A stretch of 64,000 bases of DNA. Origin: Silurus meridionalis (Eukaryota > Chordata > Actinopteri > Siluriformes > Siluridae). A program made the translations under genes and the position numbers. The number at the start of each line of letters is the position of its first letter. Within the stretch, counting starts at the first letter, position 1. Under the pieces are notes generated by a model. That model had not been told where the DNA came from, made no database searches, and worked only from the letters and a program-made list of their open reading frames with translations. The DNA is taken from the NCBI RefSeq assembly GCF_014805685.1, contig NC_060896.1, positions 8,228,889-8,292,888 on the forward strand, in the 5' to 3' direction. Positions 47,013-59,034 of this stretch are shown here, piece after piece.

Positions 47013-49113
47013 AACTTCTCAGAAAAGATGATCATTAGCAATTGTAAACAGAGTGAAGAGTTTGATGTGTTGTTGTGATCATTTTGATCAATTTCATGAT
47101 GGAATTGTATCTCTTTCTTCCTTCACACAAAAAAGGGTACAATTAATTCCTAGTAGATACAATTCTGCTTTGGATGACCAAAACCCTGAATATGGAAACG
47201 AACAGATTTGGATTTATTTGAATGATACAGATCCGAAGAGACACAGAACAAAACAACACCACCTTGTGATGCTAATTAAATAACCACAGTGCCTATTGAG
47301 GAAGGTTCTAGAGCACCACACCTGCTGCATTCTTAGCTATAACATCTGTTTTTATACAGGCATGATTGGACACTCAAGTGGACACTGAACACATATGAGC
47401 TTAGATATATTAGCATCTCAACATGACACTTTAGGATTGGTCCTGTTTGAACTGAAACAAAACATTATTTTTTAGAAAATGGGTTCATTTATACCCAGTA
47501 ATTGTTATTTAACGTCCACCTACAGATCACTCCTGTTTAGCATATCATAGGTTCAGCGTTAATTAGCCTAGTCTCGATTAGCATTCTATGTGAAATCAGC
47601 ATCCACACTAAATAAGTAGGACTGGCCGGGTCAGCCCTAATGTGCAAACACAATGAAAGCAGGGTCAGAGAGATTTCATAATGAAGCCATTTTGACTGAT
47701 GCAGTGCCACCATATTAGCAAGTGAAAGTATGATGTTTTTATTGTTGTTTTTTAATGCCGCAGCTGTGTCTCTTTTTATTGGGGGAATGACAAAGTGAAA
47801 TAAAAAAATAAAAGCATGAGGAGAGAATGTGTCATGATAAGGTTTGGTCCTGGCCACTTGTCATCAAAACCACATTAAGTAAATGTCAGATAACATCAAT
47901 GAGATCATTTTTGCATCCACCCCTTGCATACTGGATCGCAGTTCATGTTGAGACGTCCTGCTTTGACACGCTGTGCTGATTAAAATGAACTCCAGCTGTG
48001 ATGTTTTCCCGCCATGTTTTGTATTGCTTCAGCCGCATGTCCATAGCCCATCTCAGGCCATTTAGTCATGCCAGTGTGATAGCGCTCTCGGTCTGAAATT
48101 GAGCTTTCGCTTCATTACTTCATTACAATCAGAATCACATTATCAGCAGTTCACTCCTGCAAGCTGATTCATGTTTTACCGGAATGCAGACGAGGCGTGA
48201 TCAGAAGACACGGACAACCGTGCAGAAGTGAATTAAAGAGCAATGAAAATAAATTGCAAACAATTTCCAGGGAGGAACTAGGTGGATTTTTTGATCAAAC
48301 ATTAATTACTTTTAAAATTTCAATTTTCATATTCGATTTATAGTCACATGTGCCCAAATTTCAGACTAGAGGCCTGTCACGTATTGAAAAACTGTGTACT
48401 CTGTAGTGAATGAGAAGAATTCTAACAAGAACTTTTTTCTCTCTCTTTACCGTCGTGAGAGTTTTAGCTTTCCCAGATTTTAAATAGCACGCTTCTGGGT
48501 GAACTTAACAATGTTTTAAGACATGACCCTGTCACATAGGCTCTTACGGAGCAACATACTAATGAGCAGCTTTCTGGTATCCAGCCCTAACCCCAAACTT
48601 CACATGGCTTCTAATGTGCAGCCTCATTAAGTCAATGGAATATAAATCCCAGGCAATTACAGGCTATTCCCCCTCACATTTCCAAACAAACAGGCCTATT
48701 TGCATATTGCCTAAATGGATGGCATGCTGGTGCGAAGCGAGTGGATAAGAAGAGGTAATGCATCATATAGTCCATTTATCCTCAGAAAACCTGTATAGTC
48801 TGGAGCTATAATCTGTAAATGTAAATGTAAAATGTAAATCAGATGTAAGTAAGCAATTTGACTCAGTTATTAAGTTATTAAAGATTCTGTGAGAGTTCGA
48901 AAAGCAAGCACACAGAATGTGTAATGCAATACACTTTTATTTGTTACATGAAGGGAACATGCCAGACTGAAAAGCAAAGACCCTCACTGCATTTTTTAAG
49001 CCTTGAACACTTCACCTCAGAAGTCAATGTACTGCTGTCTTTCACTGCATTTCAAATTTATCACTGTGTTGGGGTAGTGTCGCACAGAAATGCAATCACT
49101 ATCCAGTCACACC
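47013..49113. other. Unassigned; includes possible conserved non-coding sequence
   Basis: No gene. The stretches 47930-48290 and 48580-48770 are less repetitive, have balanced base composition and contain ordered words such as CATTTGCATATTG-like and TTAATTA-like motifs. This is the texture often seen in vertebrate conserved non-coding elements, but cross-species alignment is needed. Confidence 0.3.
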
Positions 49114-49347
49114 CATGAACCACATTTAAAAGGGGATTTACTTTATGTTCTTAGGGACCTCGAATAATCAGACCTGGAGTATTAACTTCACTGTGATCAA
49201 GACTGTGCCTTTTTTCTAGAGTAGACTGACCATGAACCACATTCAAAAGGGGATTTACTTCATGTTCCTGAGGACCTCGAATAATCAGACCTGGAGTATT
49301 AACTTCACTGTGATCAAGAATGTGCCTTTTTTCTAGAGTAGACTGAG
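49114..49347. repeat. 117-bp tandem duplication (two copies)
   Basis: Copies at 49114-49230 and 49231-49347 start CATGAACCACATT and end TTTTTTCTAGAGTAGACTGA, with only a few differences between them. The minus-strand frame 49151-49357 repeats the words EKRHSLDHSEVNTPGLIIRG because of it. I recognise no known repeat family in the unit. Confidence 0.95.
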
Positions 49348-49917
49348 GAAGGCTCACCTACCTCCATATATTGGTGAACTTGTTCTGCTGTATCAGTGAG
49401 ATTATTCTGACAAACTCCACTTCAGTGCATTAAAGCAACTGCTCAGTCACTGACAGGAAGGCTGCTAAACATTTAATTGGTGTTCAACAATTAGAGAAAT
49501 CAACAATAAATGTTTTTTTGTGAAGGGCGAGAGGCATCATCGAGGATCCCTAATGGATATTCCACATAGAAATAGCTTCTTTCCCTTGTCTTTGCAAGTG
49601 TTCATCTGAAGTGAGTCTGATCGGAATTGGAAGAGAGTAGAATGGCCTGAAAGCATAATTTTCCAGGTGTTGCTGTTTGAATTAAGAAGGACAATTTCAT
49701 CATTTAATCGTTCCATCTTCTTTAAACATTTAAGCATTAGGCATTGCAGGATTATTAAAACATAATACAGATGGTCCCTGTCTTACGCTTTTTTGATTTT
49801 ACGATAATGAAAGCAATACAAAACAATTCTAAAAATAAGTTTCGATCAGCAGGCAAATGTAGCAGCTTATGCTCCGCCTTTTACTCCAGGACTCGTCCAC
49901 ATGCCTGCTGCCACATA
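49348..49917. other. Unassigned sequence
   Basis: No supported feature. Confidence 0.5.
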
Positions 49918-50395
49918 CAGTATCTCACAAAAGTGAGTACACCCCTGAAATTTCAGCAGACATTTTAGTAACTTCTCAAAGGACAATACTATAAAAATTT
50001 AATTTGGTATATTTTAGAGTATAGCAGTAAAGATTTACTGTCTTCTAAAAATAACTCAACATACCGCCATTATTGTAAAAATAGCTGGAAACAAAAGTAA
50101 GTACACCCTAAGTGAACATGTCAAAACTGTGTATCAATTTTCTGTGAGAGCACTATTGTTATCTAACACTGCCTTAATCCTCCTGGGAATGAAATTCACC
50201 AGAGCTGCACAGGTTGTTGCTGGGATCCTCTTCGTGACATCACAGAGCTGCTGGATGTTAGACACCTGCCGTTTGTCGACCTTCCGCTTAGGGATGCCCT
50301 ACAGTTGCTCAAACAGCGTTCAGGTCTGGAGACATACTTAGCCAGTCCATCACCATCACCTTCAGCTTCCTCAGCAAGGCAGTTGTCATCTTGAC
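49918..50395 (-). mobile_element. Tc1-like transposon, one end with transposase C-terminal half
   Basis: The left end is CAGTATCTCACAAAAGTGAG after a TA, with a second direct copy (AACAAAAGTAAGTACACCCT) at about 50090, so this end has the outer and inner IR/DR repeats. The plus strand then shows, antisense, CATGAA-ATTCACCAGAGCTG, TTCCGCTTAGGGATGCCCTA and CTCAAACAGCGTTCAGGTCT, GGAGACATACTTAGCCAGTC. These are the LLEHLW-like, SPDLN and WP coding blocks in reverse. It is broken by indels and lost beyond about 50395, where a 12-bp repeat begins. Minus-strand frame 50196-50441 overlaps it. Confidence 0.8.
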
Positions 50396-50424
50396 TGTCA
50401 TCTTGACTGTCATCTTGACCATCA
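50385..50424. repeat. 12-bp tandem repeat, about 3 copies
   Basis: The TCATCTTGACTG unit occurs about three times at the truncation point of the Tc1 relic. It produces DSQD repeats in the minus-strand frame. Confidence 0.85.
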
Positions 50425-50753
50425 AGCAGGGACCAGATCAAAATTTCATATATATATATATATGCGGCTTTTTTTTTGTTTGTTTGTTTTTTTTGACGTC
50501 ATTAAGAAGGGATTTGTTTATTTTTATGTGTTTATGTGGGTGCTTAAATAATTATTTTTTTTACAAATAAAAAATACTATAGCCTGTGTATTGCATTTTA
50601 TTTTCTCTCCTGGTGTGCTCGTCTATCTAACACTTCTCCATAGATACGGGGGCTGGAATGTAAAGCTAACAGATTTCTATGGTGCTGAAAGAAATGATTG
50701 AGGTCAGAAAATGACTGGGAATCAATCCAGGATAAGTGTTGCTTGGCACACAA

Positions 50754-50756
<3 letters not shown>
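50425..50756. other. Unassigned AT-rich sequence
   Basis: A short AT run at about 50446-50463, then T-rich sequence. No supported feature. Confidence 0.5.

Positions 50757-50808
<52 letters not shown>
50757..50808. repeat. (CA)26 microsatellite
   Basis: A pure CA tract of about 52 bp. The Thr-His and Cys-Val frames through it are artefacts. Confidence 0.97.
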
Positions 50809-50812
<4 letters not shown>

Positions 50813-53060
50813 CTTTATTGTCTCTATTTTGTTTCACAGTACCAGAGTGTGCATCCTTTGTTTAACAGAGGGAAAAAAGTAAAAAAAAGCAAAGAAAAGA
50901 GAGGGATTGATGTGTCTTTTTCATCTCTGTTCAAACGCCCCGAGCGACAGACGGAGCACCTGTGCTGCAGTGGCTCGGGATGATGACCTAATGGGACGTG
51001 TCTTCCTTACATAGACTGCGGGAGTCGACTGCACGCTTTAATAACACTGCAGAGAACGTCGTTAAACCGAGCTTATGGAGTGATAATAAAGTTAATCGTT
51101 AGAGTAAAGCTTATCTTTTCAAGCACTTTCCCAAACCTGTAATCTAATGTGCACTTTGCATTTTTTATGTGCCTTGAATTTCAATCAGAAAATCCCCCAA
51201 AAAAATGATTTGAAATGATGATTTTACACATTTTCATGTATTTTTTCTAGCTGAATGAACTTTACCTTTTCACAATGTATGGAGAACAGGTCCTTTCCTG
51301 CTGCATTATTCTGTTCATTCCTTCCTCTATCACTGTACATTAAATCAAGTGCTTTGTTGAACTCATGCAAGATCATGTGAAAGGTTTTAAAGGGAAAATC
51401 ATAAAGAACGCATTAAATTACGCACTGTTCAAAGTATTAGAAGGTCAAGATATGTCCCCAGTTCAGGTGGTAAAATCTGGCTATATTTTGCAGCAATTTA
51501 TTGTCTGCACATCATAATCATTTATCAAGAATGATTAGATCAAGACAGATTTCTTTTATACATCTCACCTACTGCTTCTATGCCCTGATTCTTATCCTCT
51601 ATCTCAAGGAAGGTAATACATTGTGAAGTAGAATGTGTATATTAATGAAAATCAAGTGACTGGTGCTACTTGGCACTCATGTTATAACTCACAAAGGATA
51701 TTAACACTACAATAACTCTACCATTACATACTAGTTTTCATGTTTGCTACTACATAATGGCTCAAGCAGGGCTAAAATGATAAATCATTTAAAAAGATTC
51801 AGTTCGTGTATTGGTCTCTGTATAGGTATAATGGTATAGGTACTTTAGAATTTTTTATTTTTTTTCACAGCAGCTCTGAAAATGATTTTTTTTTCTATTA
51901 CAGTAGCTGAGCATATCAGCTCTGCCTGGCTCAAACAGACTTTCCTTTTTTTTCTTTTTTACCTCAGACGTTATGTAAGAGCTGTTCTACTCGTATTCAT
52001 AACGTCGCTATTCAAAACTCTGAGAAAGTGGCAGATCATGAAATAAAAAAAAAATCCTGTGGTCCCGCAATGTACTAAAAAGCAAGCAGGAATGAATCAT
52101 CTAGTCAGTGGAATAAAACAAACAAAACAAAGCAAAACAAAAAAAAGCCTACAGAAATTTTTTTTTAAAAAAACATTCTCCAGCATCTCAGCAAAGCCAA
52201 CATTCAAGCAGTTGGGAAAGTTTGTCACAGGTCCTTTAAATGCGCTTTTAAAGAGCAGGCTGAATAAATTCCTCCACTTTGGGTGAGGACCCACGCTCTC
52301 TAATCTGGACATTGGTATTCGTGGCCGTCGGCGTTTGTGTTGATTGTGTGGTGGGATTTGAAGACGGGCAGGAGGAGCGGGGCTGTGTGAGAGGCCAGGG
52401 ACATTGTGTGCTGAAGTGATACTGGCCTGTAAAGGTGGACTTCTCTGAGGAACTATACAGCACAGGAGCAGTTCCCATGCTCCGGTTCTCTGTACAACAC
52501 TACAGTGTGTGTGGCTTGTACTTTACAGGCCTGACAGAAGCACTCCAAACTCTTAGATTCCCACAAAATCCTCGTTCTGGTTTTCTGCCTTTCTTTCTCT
52601 TTTTCTTTCTGGACATTTGTGTTCAGAAATTTGCTATGCTCATATGAAATGATCATATTTTTCATTATATATTGTTGCTGTCTTTTACCATTCATGTTCT
52701 CTTTCTTTTAGTATAGTCATACAGTTAAGGGTCAGACTCAACGGTTTCTGATTGGTCTAAGAGCATAATTTAGAACTTAGCAGTTTTTTTAAGAGTTACA
52801 GAAACACATTGTCATTTTAATAGTAGCACTTAATTTAGAAATATTGTTTGTCTCAACACATAACAGACCTTTTTTTAATCTTTGATATTGTTTCAGTCTT
52901 TTTTAAGTCAGAGGTTTCTGCTAAGTTTTCTGGCATTAGAAATTCTTCAAAACAGAAAATAAGCAAGGCTGTTGGGGTAAAAAAAAAATTTACAAAAAAA
53001 AAAAAAAACATTTATAATGAAAGTCATTTCATTTCGACAGCATTTGTAGCAGTTATTATT
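50809..53060. other. Unassigned; contains a GC-richer block at 52.26-52.57 kb
   Basis: Mostly AT-rich with no gene. The 52260-52570 block is GC-richer and open on both strands. The minus frame (52478-52248) reads GTAPVLYSSSEK and later NVQIRERGSSPKVEEF. The plus frame (52435-52647) reads DFSEELYSTGAVPMLR. Neither has convincing splice sites or a known motif. It could be a conserved element or chance. Confidence 0.35.
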
Positions 53061-53948
53061 AGAGGTCAACCGATATAGGTTTTTCTCTGGTCGATGCCGA
53101 TGTTTAGAAAATGAGCAGGCGATTTTTTTTGCCCATATTTTTTTTTTTCCCTTCATCTCATAAAATCTAACAGTTGATAAAACATGATACGGAAGATTTA
53201 TTAAACAACAAAGGCCTCTCCAAACAGTGCACTTGTTACTAGGTTACTAGCTTTCGGTTCCATTGCCTAAACTCCAGCTGGATGAAGGCTCACTAACAAT
53301 ACAGTTCTAAAAATTTCCTCACATTCTCGCTCCAAATGTAGCGACACATTTAACTGATGACATATATATGGCTAGATCAAGAACGAATAATAAAAACTTA
53401 AAGCCCAGGGGACGCCCAGGGGATGCTTGGGTGGACGCCCGTCAGACGCCCAGGGGACACCCAGGCTTTAAGTTCTTATTATTCAGGATGCCCGGGGGAG
53501 TGTTGATTAGGCATCGTTCAGGTTTATTTTTTTTTCCGCACCGTTGACTCTTGGCCAATTCTTCATGTCGAATCAGCGGCGGAGCTCATCGGCGAGAAAG
53601 AAACTCTGACTGGTCATTCTTGCTATTGTCTTTAGCAAATTAGCAAACATAATTTAAAAAAGATACACAAATCCGTTAGTAATGATCGCGACAGGTGTAA
53701 ACACTGCTTGCCCTTTATTCACTCACAGTTCTATCTCTTCCGGTTTCCTTGTTTGGACGCCAAATACGCACTACTGCCACCTGCTGGTATGGGAGAGTTA
53801 TGTTCCCTCACGCAAGTGCAGAACGTACATGCACGGTTTGGTGTGTCAGATGCGCCTGCCTAATAATCGGCCTAATTTGCAGCATAATCGACCGATGCCA
53901 ATTAATCCTACTATGTCAAAAATTGGCCCGATTAATCAGTTGACTTCT
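53061..53948. mobile_element. MITE-like DNA element with internal GC-rich hairpin
   Basis: Starts AGAGGTCAACCGATATAGG and ends ATTAATCAGTTGACTTCT, the inverse with two mismatches over 14 bases. Internal GATGCCGATG, TAATCGGCC and AATCGACCGATGCC words near the two ends match a fish repeat family with TCGGTTGACCTC-type termini. The superfamily is uncertain (hAT-like suspected), and no target duplication was recognised. It has no transposase. Confidence 0.65.
53386..53483. repeat. Inverted repeat around a GC-rich ACGCCCAGGGG mini-array
   Basis: Arms at 53386-53405 and 53464-53483 are inverse copies with one mismatch in 20 (words AATAATAA and CTTAAAGCC). Between them, ACGCCCAGGGGA-type words repeat (53412 and 53446) with related GGACGCCCGTC units. 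Base composition is very unlike the AT-rich surroundings. Confidence 0.9.
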
Positions 53949-54455
53949 GGTTATAAAAAGAATTGCCAGAATTTTCTTTGTGGTTTAAAAATGTATTGCA
54001 TTGTCTTTCCATTATTAGTGAAAAAAAGTGACAGTAGTATCACTGATTATTGCTATTATTACTATTACAGGATCCCTTTAATGTTTTAATGAAACATTAG
54101 TTCTTACCGAAAGCAGTAAACGAAGAAGGAAGAGCTTCAAAAGTTTCCCAGAAGAAAGTCTCCTCAGAAAGGGTGTTCTCACTGATGTAACTTGGCCTGT
54201 CACATATATGTAATAACATGAATATTTAAAATACAATCAAAGAGACGAGAAGGAGTCACATTTGAAATATGAATTTCCTCATTGAGCCTTATAAATATTA
54301 GACTTGATAAGCAATTGGCTGGATTAATGATTAGCTGAGCTTAAATTGTTAATAGGGACACAGAGATGGTGAAGACGATGGAGTGCCATTAGGTGCAGCC
54401 GTTTCTGTCATTATAACATCAGGCTCAGAGCTCATAAAGAACCAAAAAGATTAGG

Positions 54456-54458
<3 letters not shown>
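53949..54458. other. Unassigned sequence
   Basis: No supported feature. The stretch 54240-54430 has low repeat content and TTAAT-rich words and could be a conserved non-coding element. Confidence 0.4.
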
Positions 54459-54514
<56 letters not shown>

Positions 54515-54524
54515 TTCTCGCTCT
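54459..54524. repeat. (CT)n microsatellite, interrupted
   Basis: A CT tract with two TTT interruptions and a terminal CG. Confidence 0.96.
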
Positions 54525-54583
54525 TGTTTTTTACTCTCAGACAATCCTTACTCATATTTTTACTGGAAAGACATCAAGCTAAA

Positions 54584-54900
54584 TCAAGTCAAGTCAAGTC
54601 ATCAAGTTTATTTCTATAGCGCTTTTCACAACAGACATTGTCTCAAAGCAGCTTTACAGAATTTAACAGTTAAGGTGAATGATGTGTATTTGTGCCTGAT
54701 GAGCAGCTGTGGTGACTGTGGCAAAGAAAAACTTCCTTAGATGTTATGAGGAAGAAACCTCGAGAGGAACCAGACTTAAAAGGGGAACCCATCCTCATTT
54801 GGGTGACATCAAGAGTGTGATTATAAATATTTAAACAATACAGAACACTGGAGAGTGAGAACTAACATGAGCACTGAAATATAAGATTATGAGTAAGAGT
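54584..54900 (-). mobile_element. Dispersed LINE-tail repeat
   Basis: An (AAGTC)n tail, then TTTATTTCTATAGCGCTTTT, CATTGTCTCAAAGCAGC, the GAGAGGAACCAGACTTAAA block and TCATTTGGGTGACATC. It ends near GAGCACTGAAATATAAG and is closely similar to the 38.3 kb copy. Confidence 0.85.
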
Positions 54901-56319
54901 AAATCACATAAATCAAACATTTTAAAGCACTAGTTATGACAGAGACAATGCTCTGATTGCATATAATGTATGTGTTATGATGGTTATGTTTAAATGCTGC
55001 ATTAGCTATATGGTGTGTTATAATGTGTGGATTATGATCATTTGTAATAGTGATAATACCCTAGTTGAATTCTAATTTGTTATAATGTACCAGCTATAAA
55101 GTTTTAGATGATGATATTCTGATTGAGTGTCTACAGTGTAGAGGAGTTTAAGCCTAATTTAAATAGTAGTTTTCCTCCTGACAATGTAAAAATCTACATC
55201 AAGTATTTGGAAGGCCAAAAAAATACAAGTATGTTTATCTTTGTTGATCATTTTTATAGCTTTGTATCTAGCAATATCCCAACACTAGAAGAGATAAGAG
55301 TTTGGTGCTAGTCAGCATTTTGGCTGCTGAATATTTGATTTCTAGTGCAGGACTGAGGATTCTTCACCAGCCTGCCAACTGGCAGAAAGTACAGGAGTAT
55401 CCAAGCCACCAGCACCAGACTTAACAATTTAGTTTCCTGAGGCAGTGAGATTACTCAACACCCCGCTGTCTCCCAGCGCGTACCTGGTCTAGTCAAACAC
55501 CTAACCCGGAATGACTCAATACTACTACACATCACTTTACAAAGCTACATCAGTCACATTTCTATTATGCAACTGGTTTTTGTTGTCAATATTTCTGCCA
55601 TATGTTTTTTGCTACTACACTACAAAACATTTTATGCCTTAAGTATATATTGTTCTGTATATGAACTGTTATTTTCTGAATATTTATTGTCCTGCACTCA
55701 CTTCACACTAATGTTTCTAGCACTTTATAAAGAATTCTGTTAGGATTATACCCAGAATCATATACTACACGTCCCATTAAACACTGCTACTTACTCAACC
55801 ATGTCGTGTGTTTGCGCATTTGATTCACATTTACCGTCATTAGCTTTCACAGGACTTTGTTTTTCTTCTGCCATTCCTTCTATATTTTAGATTCCACTTT
55901 GATTTACATCATATTTATTGTTCATGTTATGAAAAGTGTTTGTTATTTTTTGTCTCTGTGTTTTTTAATGTTTGCTTTTCATTCAAATAAGTAGCATTTT
56001 ATATTATTAGTGTCCCCCCTCCACATTCCTTGAATTATATGACATATAAAATACTGTTCTGGGTTGCACTATGGTCCCTGAGGAGCAACATGGCTTTTTA
56101 CTGTCAGACACCTTTCTATCAGAACCAGCATTAACTTCTTTAATTCACAATAAAGCTCAATCATAATTATGATTATTCTACTCAGAATACTCAAATTGCT
56201 GATGGCAAATTAATCTTATCTCTGTTTATACCCCTTTGTTCAGCCGCAAGAGGATCTTACAAAAAAATGAGGCTAGCGTTACAGTACCAGGCTTCTCAAG
56301 GTGGAAGGTGGTTCTCGCT
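54901..56319. other. Unassigned sequence
   Basis: No gene recognised. AT-rich with no confident repeat. Confidence 0.5.
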
Positions 56320-56353
56320 CTTTCTTTCTTTCTTTCTTTCTTTCTTTTTTCTT

Positions 56354-56416
<63 letters not shown>
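56320..56416. repeat. Compound (TTTC)n(CT)n microsatellite
   Basis: A TTTC tetranucleotide block (about 56320-56357) followed by a CT block (about 56358-56416). Three overlapping Leu-Ser/Phe-Leu frames through it are artefacts. Confidence 0.97.
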
Positions 56417-56419
<3 letters not shown>

Positions 56420-56973
56420 CATTTATGCTGGTGGGTTTACACAGTGTCCTCTGTCCATAATGTCCTCACTCCAGTTGTCCCCTTGGGGAGTTAAACAGGT
56501 ACATTCATGTTCACAACCATATCCTCAGTGTGTTAGTGTTAGGCTTCAGATCTCAAGCACAGCCGCTCATGACCCTCTCTCAGGTGAATTCTCTTTGCTT
56601 TTAGCACAATAAAGCTGCATGATGCACACCCCCGGGGATACTGTTGGCTCTTTTTTGTGTGTAGGTGCCCTTGTTTATTTGTGAACATGTGAAAAATGGC
56701 AAAAAAAAAAGGACATACCCAGTAAACTTTTAAAGCTGATTCCACATTCACATACAGACTCTCATGCACACACATTCAGGTAAAATGAGACATGCATTGC
56801 GGTATTGATTTCTCTTTTCTGATTCACTAACTAAATGCTTCCTAGCTCCATCGCTGCCATAACCCTGTCCTACGCACCAGTTGTGTTAAAATAGCCTGCT
56901 TGTGTAATGGAAACTGCACTCATATATCCTGAATGCTACATACTATTGTTCTTAATCATGCAGTTGACATATA
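56417..56973. other. Unassigned sequence
   Basis: No supported feature. Confidence 0.5.
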
Positions 56974-57452
56974 CTACATGGACAAAAGTATTGGGACACT
57001 TGACCTTTTCTGCGATATGTCGTTCTTCTCCAAACTGTTACCACAAAGCTGGAGGCACTTGACTTGGAAGACCAAACCTGTTCCAGCATGGCAGATCCCC
57101 CTGTGCACAAAATGAGCTCCTTGAAGACATGGTTTACATGGTTTGGAGAGGAAGATTTTGAGGGGCCTGCTATAGAGCTCTGATGTCAACCCTACTAAAC
57201 ACCTTTTTGATGAATTGGAACACTGACTGCACCCCAGACCTCCTCACCCTACATCACTACCTGATTTTACTAACACCCTTCTGGCTGATAAGCACAAATC
57301 TCAACAAGCAGACTTCAAAATCTAGTGGAACATCTTCCCAGAAGAGTGGAGGGAAGTATAAGAGCAAATTGGGACTAATTATGGAATGCAATGCTTAAAA
57401 CGCACATACCATACTTATTACTAGGTGTCAGCAAACTTTTGTCAATATAGTG
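56974..57452 (+). mobile_element. Tc1-like MITE, best preserved copy of the 480-bp family
   Basis: The left end is CTACATGGACAAAAGTATTG just inside a TA, and the right end is TTTTGTCAATATAGTG before TA (57453-57454). The short termini are therefore inverse. The plus strand carries degraded transposase codons: KPVPAWQ-P-CTK (family QHDNAPVHK region), TWFTWFGEEDFEGPA, HLFDELEH (family EHLWDELE), then SSGTSSQKSG-KY from the LPRRVEAVI region out of frame. The N-terminal DNA-binding half and first catalytic motif are absent. Confidence 0.85.
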
Positions 57453-58430
57453 TACATAACGTATTACAGGTTTTAAAACAAAGTATAAATGAGTCTTCAG
57501 ATACATTTTATTATTACATATATTCAATTTCAACAAACGTTGGTGTAGGTTGTCATCCTACATATGTACCCTGCTGAAAAAAAATCCATTTTAGAAATTC
57601 TAATGGTTTCCATTAAAACACTATTAAAAGCAATAGTGTTAAGCAACAAAAGTATTTCTAAATGGCTTCTATTATATCGGGTGTTTGAGTGCATCAATAA
57701 ATCATTACCATCATACCAAGGTACCAATTACACTTTAAGAAACTTGAAATTTAAGCCTTACTTAATAGGCTTTACTCCATAACTATATATATATTACAAT
57801 AATAAAATATATAAATCTATACAAATTCCTATTTCCTATGTCTCAGATTTTGTGTTCACCTTTCCTATTTATTAGCTGTTGTAGTATAGGGCTGAGTTTG
57901 CTGGTTGGTAGGAAGTGGCAGGTGAGAATATTTAGGAAGGGAAGCCAAGAATAAAAAAAAACAAAAAACCACAAAGCAAAACAAAACAAAAAAACTGTAA
58001 GGGCAGAAGTGCACCAGGAGTTGGAGACTAATCAATTTCATTTACTCCCACAGAGCTGGCTAAAATAGCAGAAAGAGTGGGGACATGAACAAATATTTAA
58101 GCAAATATTCAGCTGTAGCCAGGTGTGCCTGCTGTAGGCAAAGCTGCCATCAATCAAGAAGAGAGAATATGTCAGAAATAAAACAATGTGTTTGACAATT
58201 GAAAGGATAAAACCGGGAGCTGTTATTATGTGTAAGGCATTGTTCTGGTGTCCTGGTTCTGGTGTCTAGGTACTGGTTCAAAAATATTTATACTACTTTA
58301 TCCCATGATAAAATATTTCTATCATGGATGCTGTCTGTTCCAGGATGACTCATTTGGGTTTGTTTAACAGTTTAATAGGGATAAGAGCAAAGTAATTTAT
58401 ATGCCATGGCCTTCAAAATAATGGAACATC
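57453..58430. other. Unassigned sequence
   Basis: No gene. A run of A-rich words at 57945-57990 only. Confidence 0.5.
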
Positions 58431-58439
58431 TATCAGAGT

Positions 58440-59034
58440 ATCATGAACAGCAGCTACGCTAATTCCTCTCCACTGCTTCTCTTTCTCTCCCCATCCCGAG
58501 ACACCCTAAGGTTTGGCCAGCTCCAGTCACCTCCCACCTCGTGATGATTACGGACCTTTGAAGAAGTAGATGCCGAACTCGCAAACATCCCGAACCATCT
58601 AGAGACGTTCCAGTGCCATTTGGATCCCGCTACATGTGTGGAGTTTTGACATTGGACCTCCTGGAGTGTTTAAAGGCTCTGGCATGGAGAAGCTGATGCT
58701 GGATCTGTGGTGATCACAAATGCTGAGCTCATAAAACTCGGAGCTACTAACCATATAGACTTTTTAAGTGTTCTGTATTGTTGAAAGATTTATGATCAAA
58801 CTCTTGATGTCACCCAGATGAGGATGGGTTCCCCTTTTGAGTCTGGTTCCTCTCAAGGTTTCTTCCTCATAACATCTAAGGGAGTTTTTCCTTGCCACAG
58901 TCGCCACGGCTGCTCATCAGAGACAAATTCACACCATTCACCATCACTGTTGATTTGTGCAAAGCTGCTTTGAGACAATGTCTGTTGTGAAAAGCGCTAT
59001 ACAAATAAACTTGACTTGACTTGACTTGACTTGA
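58440..59034 (+). mobile_element. Dispersed LINE-tail repeat, longest copy
   Basis: Begins near GAACAGCAGCTACGCTAATT, includes CACCCTAAGGTTTGGCCAGC, the GATGAGGATGGGTTCCCCTT block and GTTTCTTCCTCATAACATCT. It ends with GAAAAGCGCTATACAAATAA and a (CTTGA)n tail. The ending is the L2-like LINE 3' tail shared by many fish LINEs and SINEs. At about 600 bp it shows sequence upstream of what the copies at 23.1, 38.3 and 54.6 kb retain. Confidence 0.8.
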
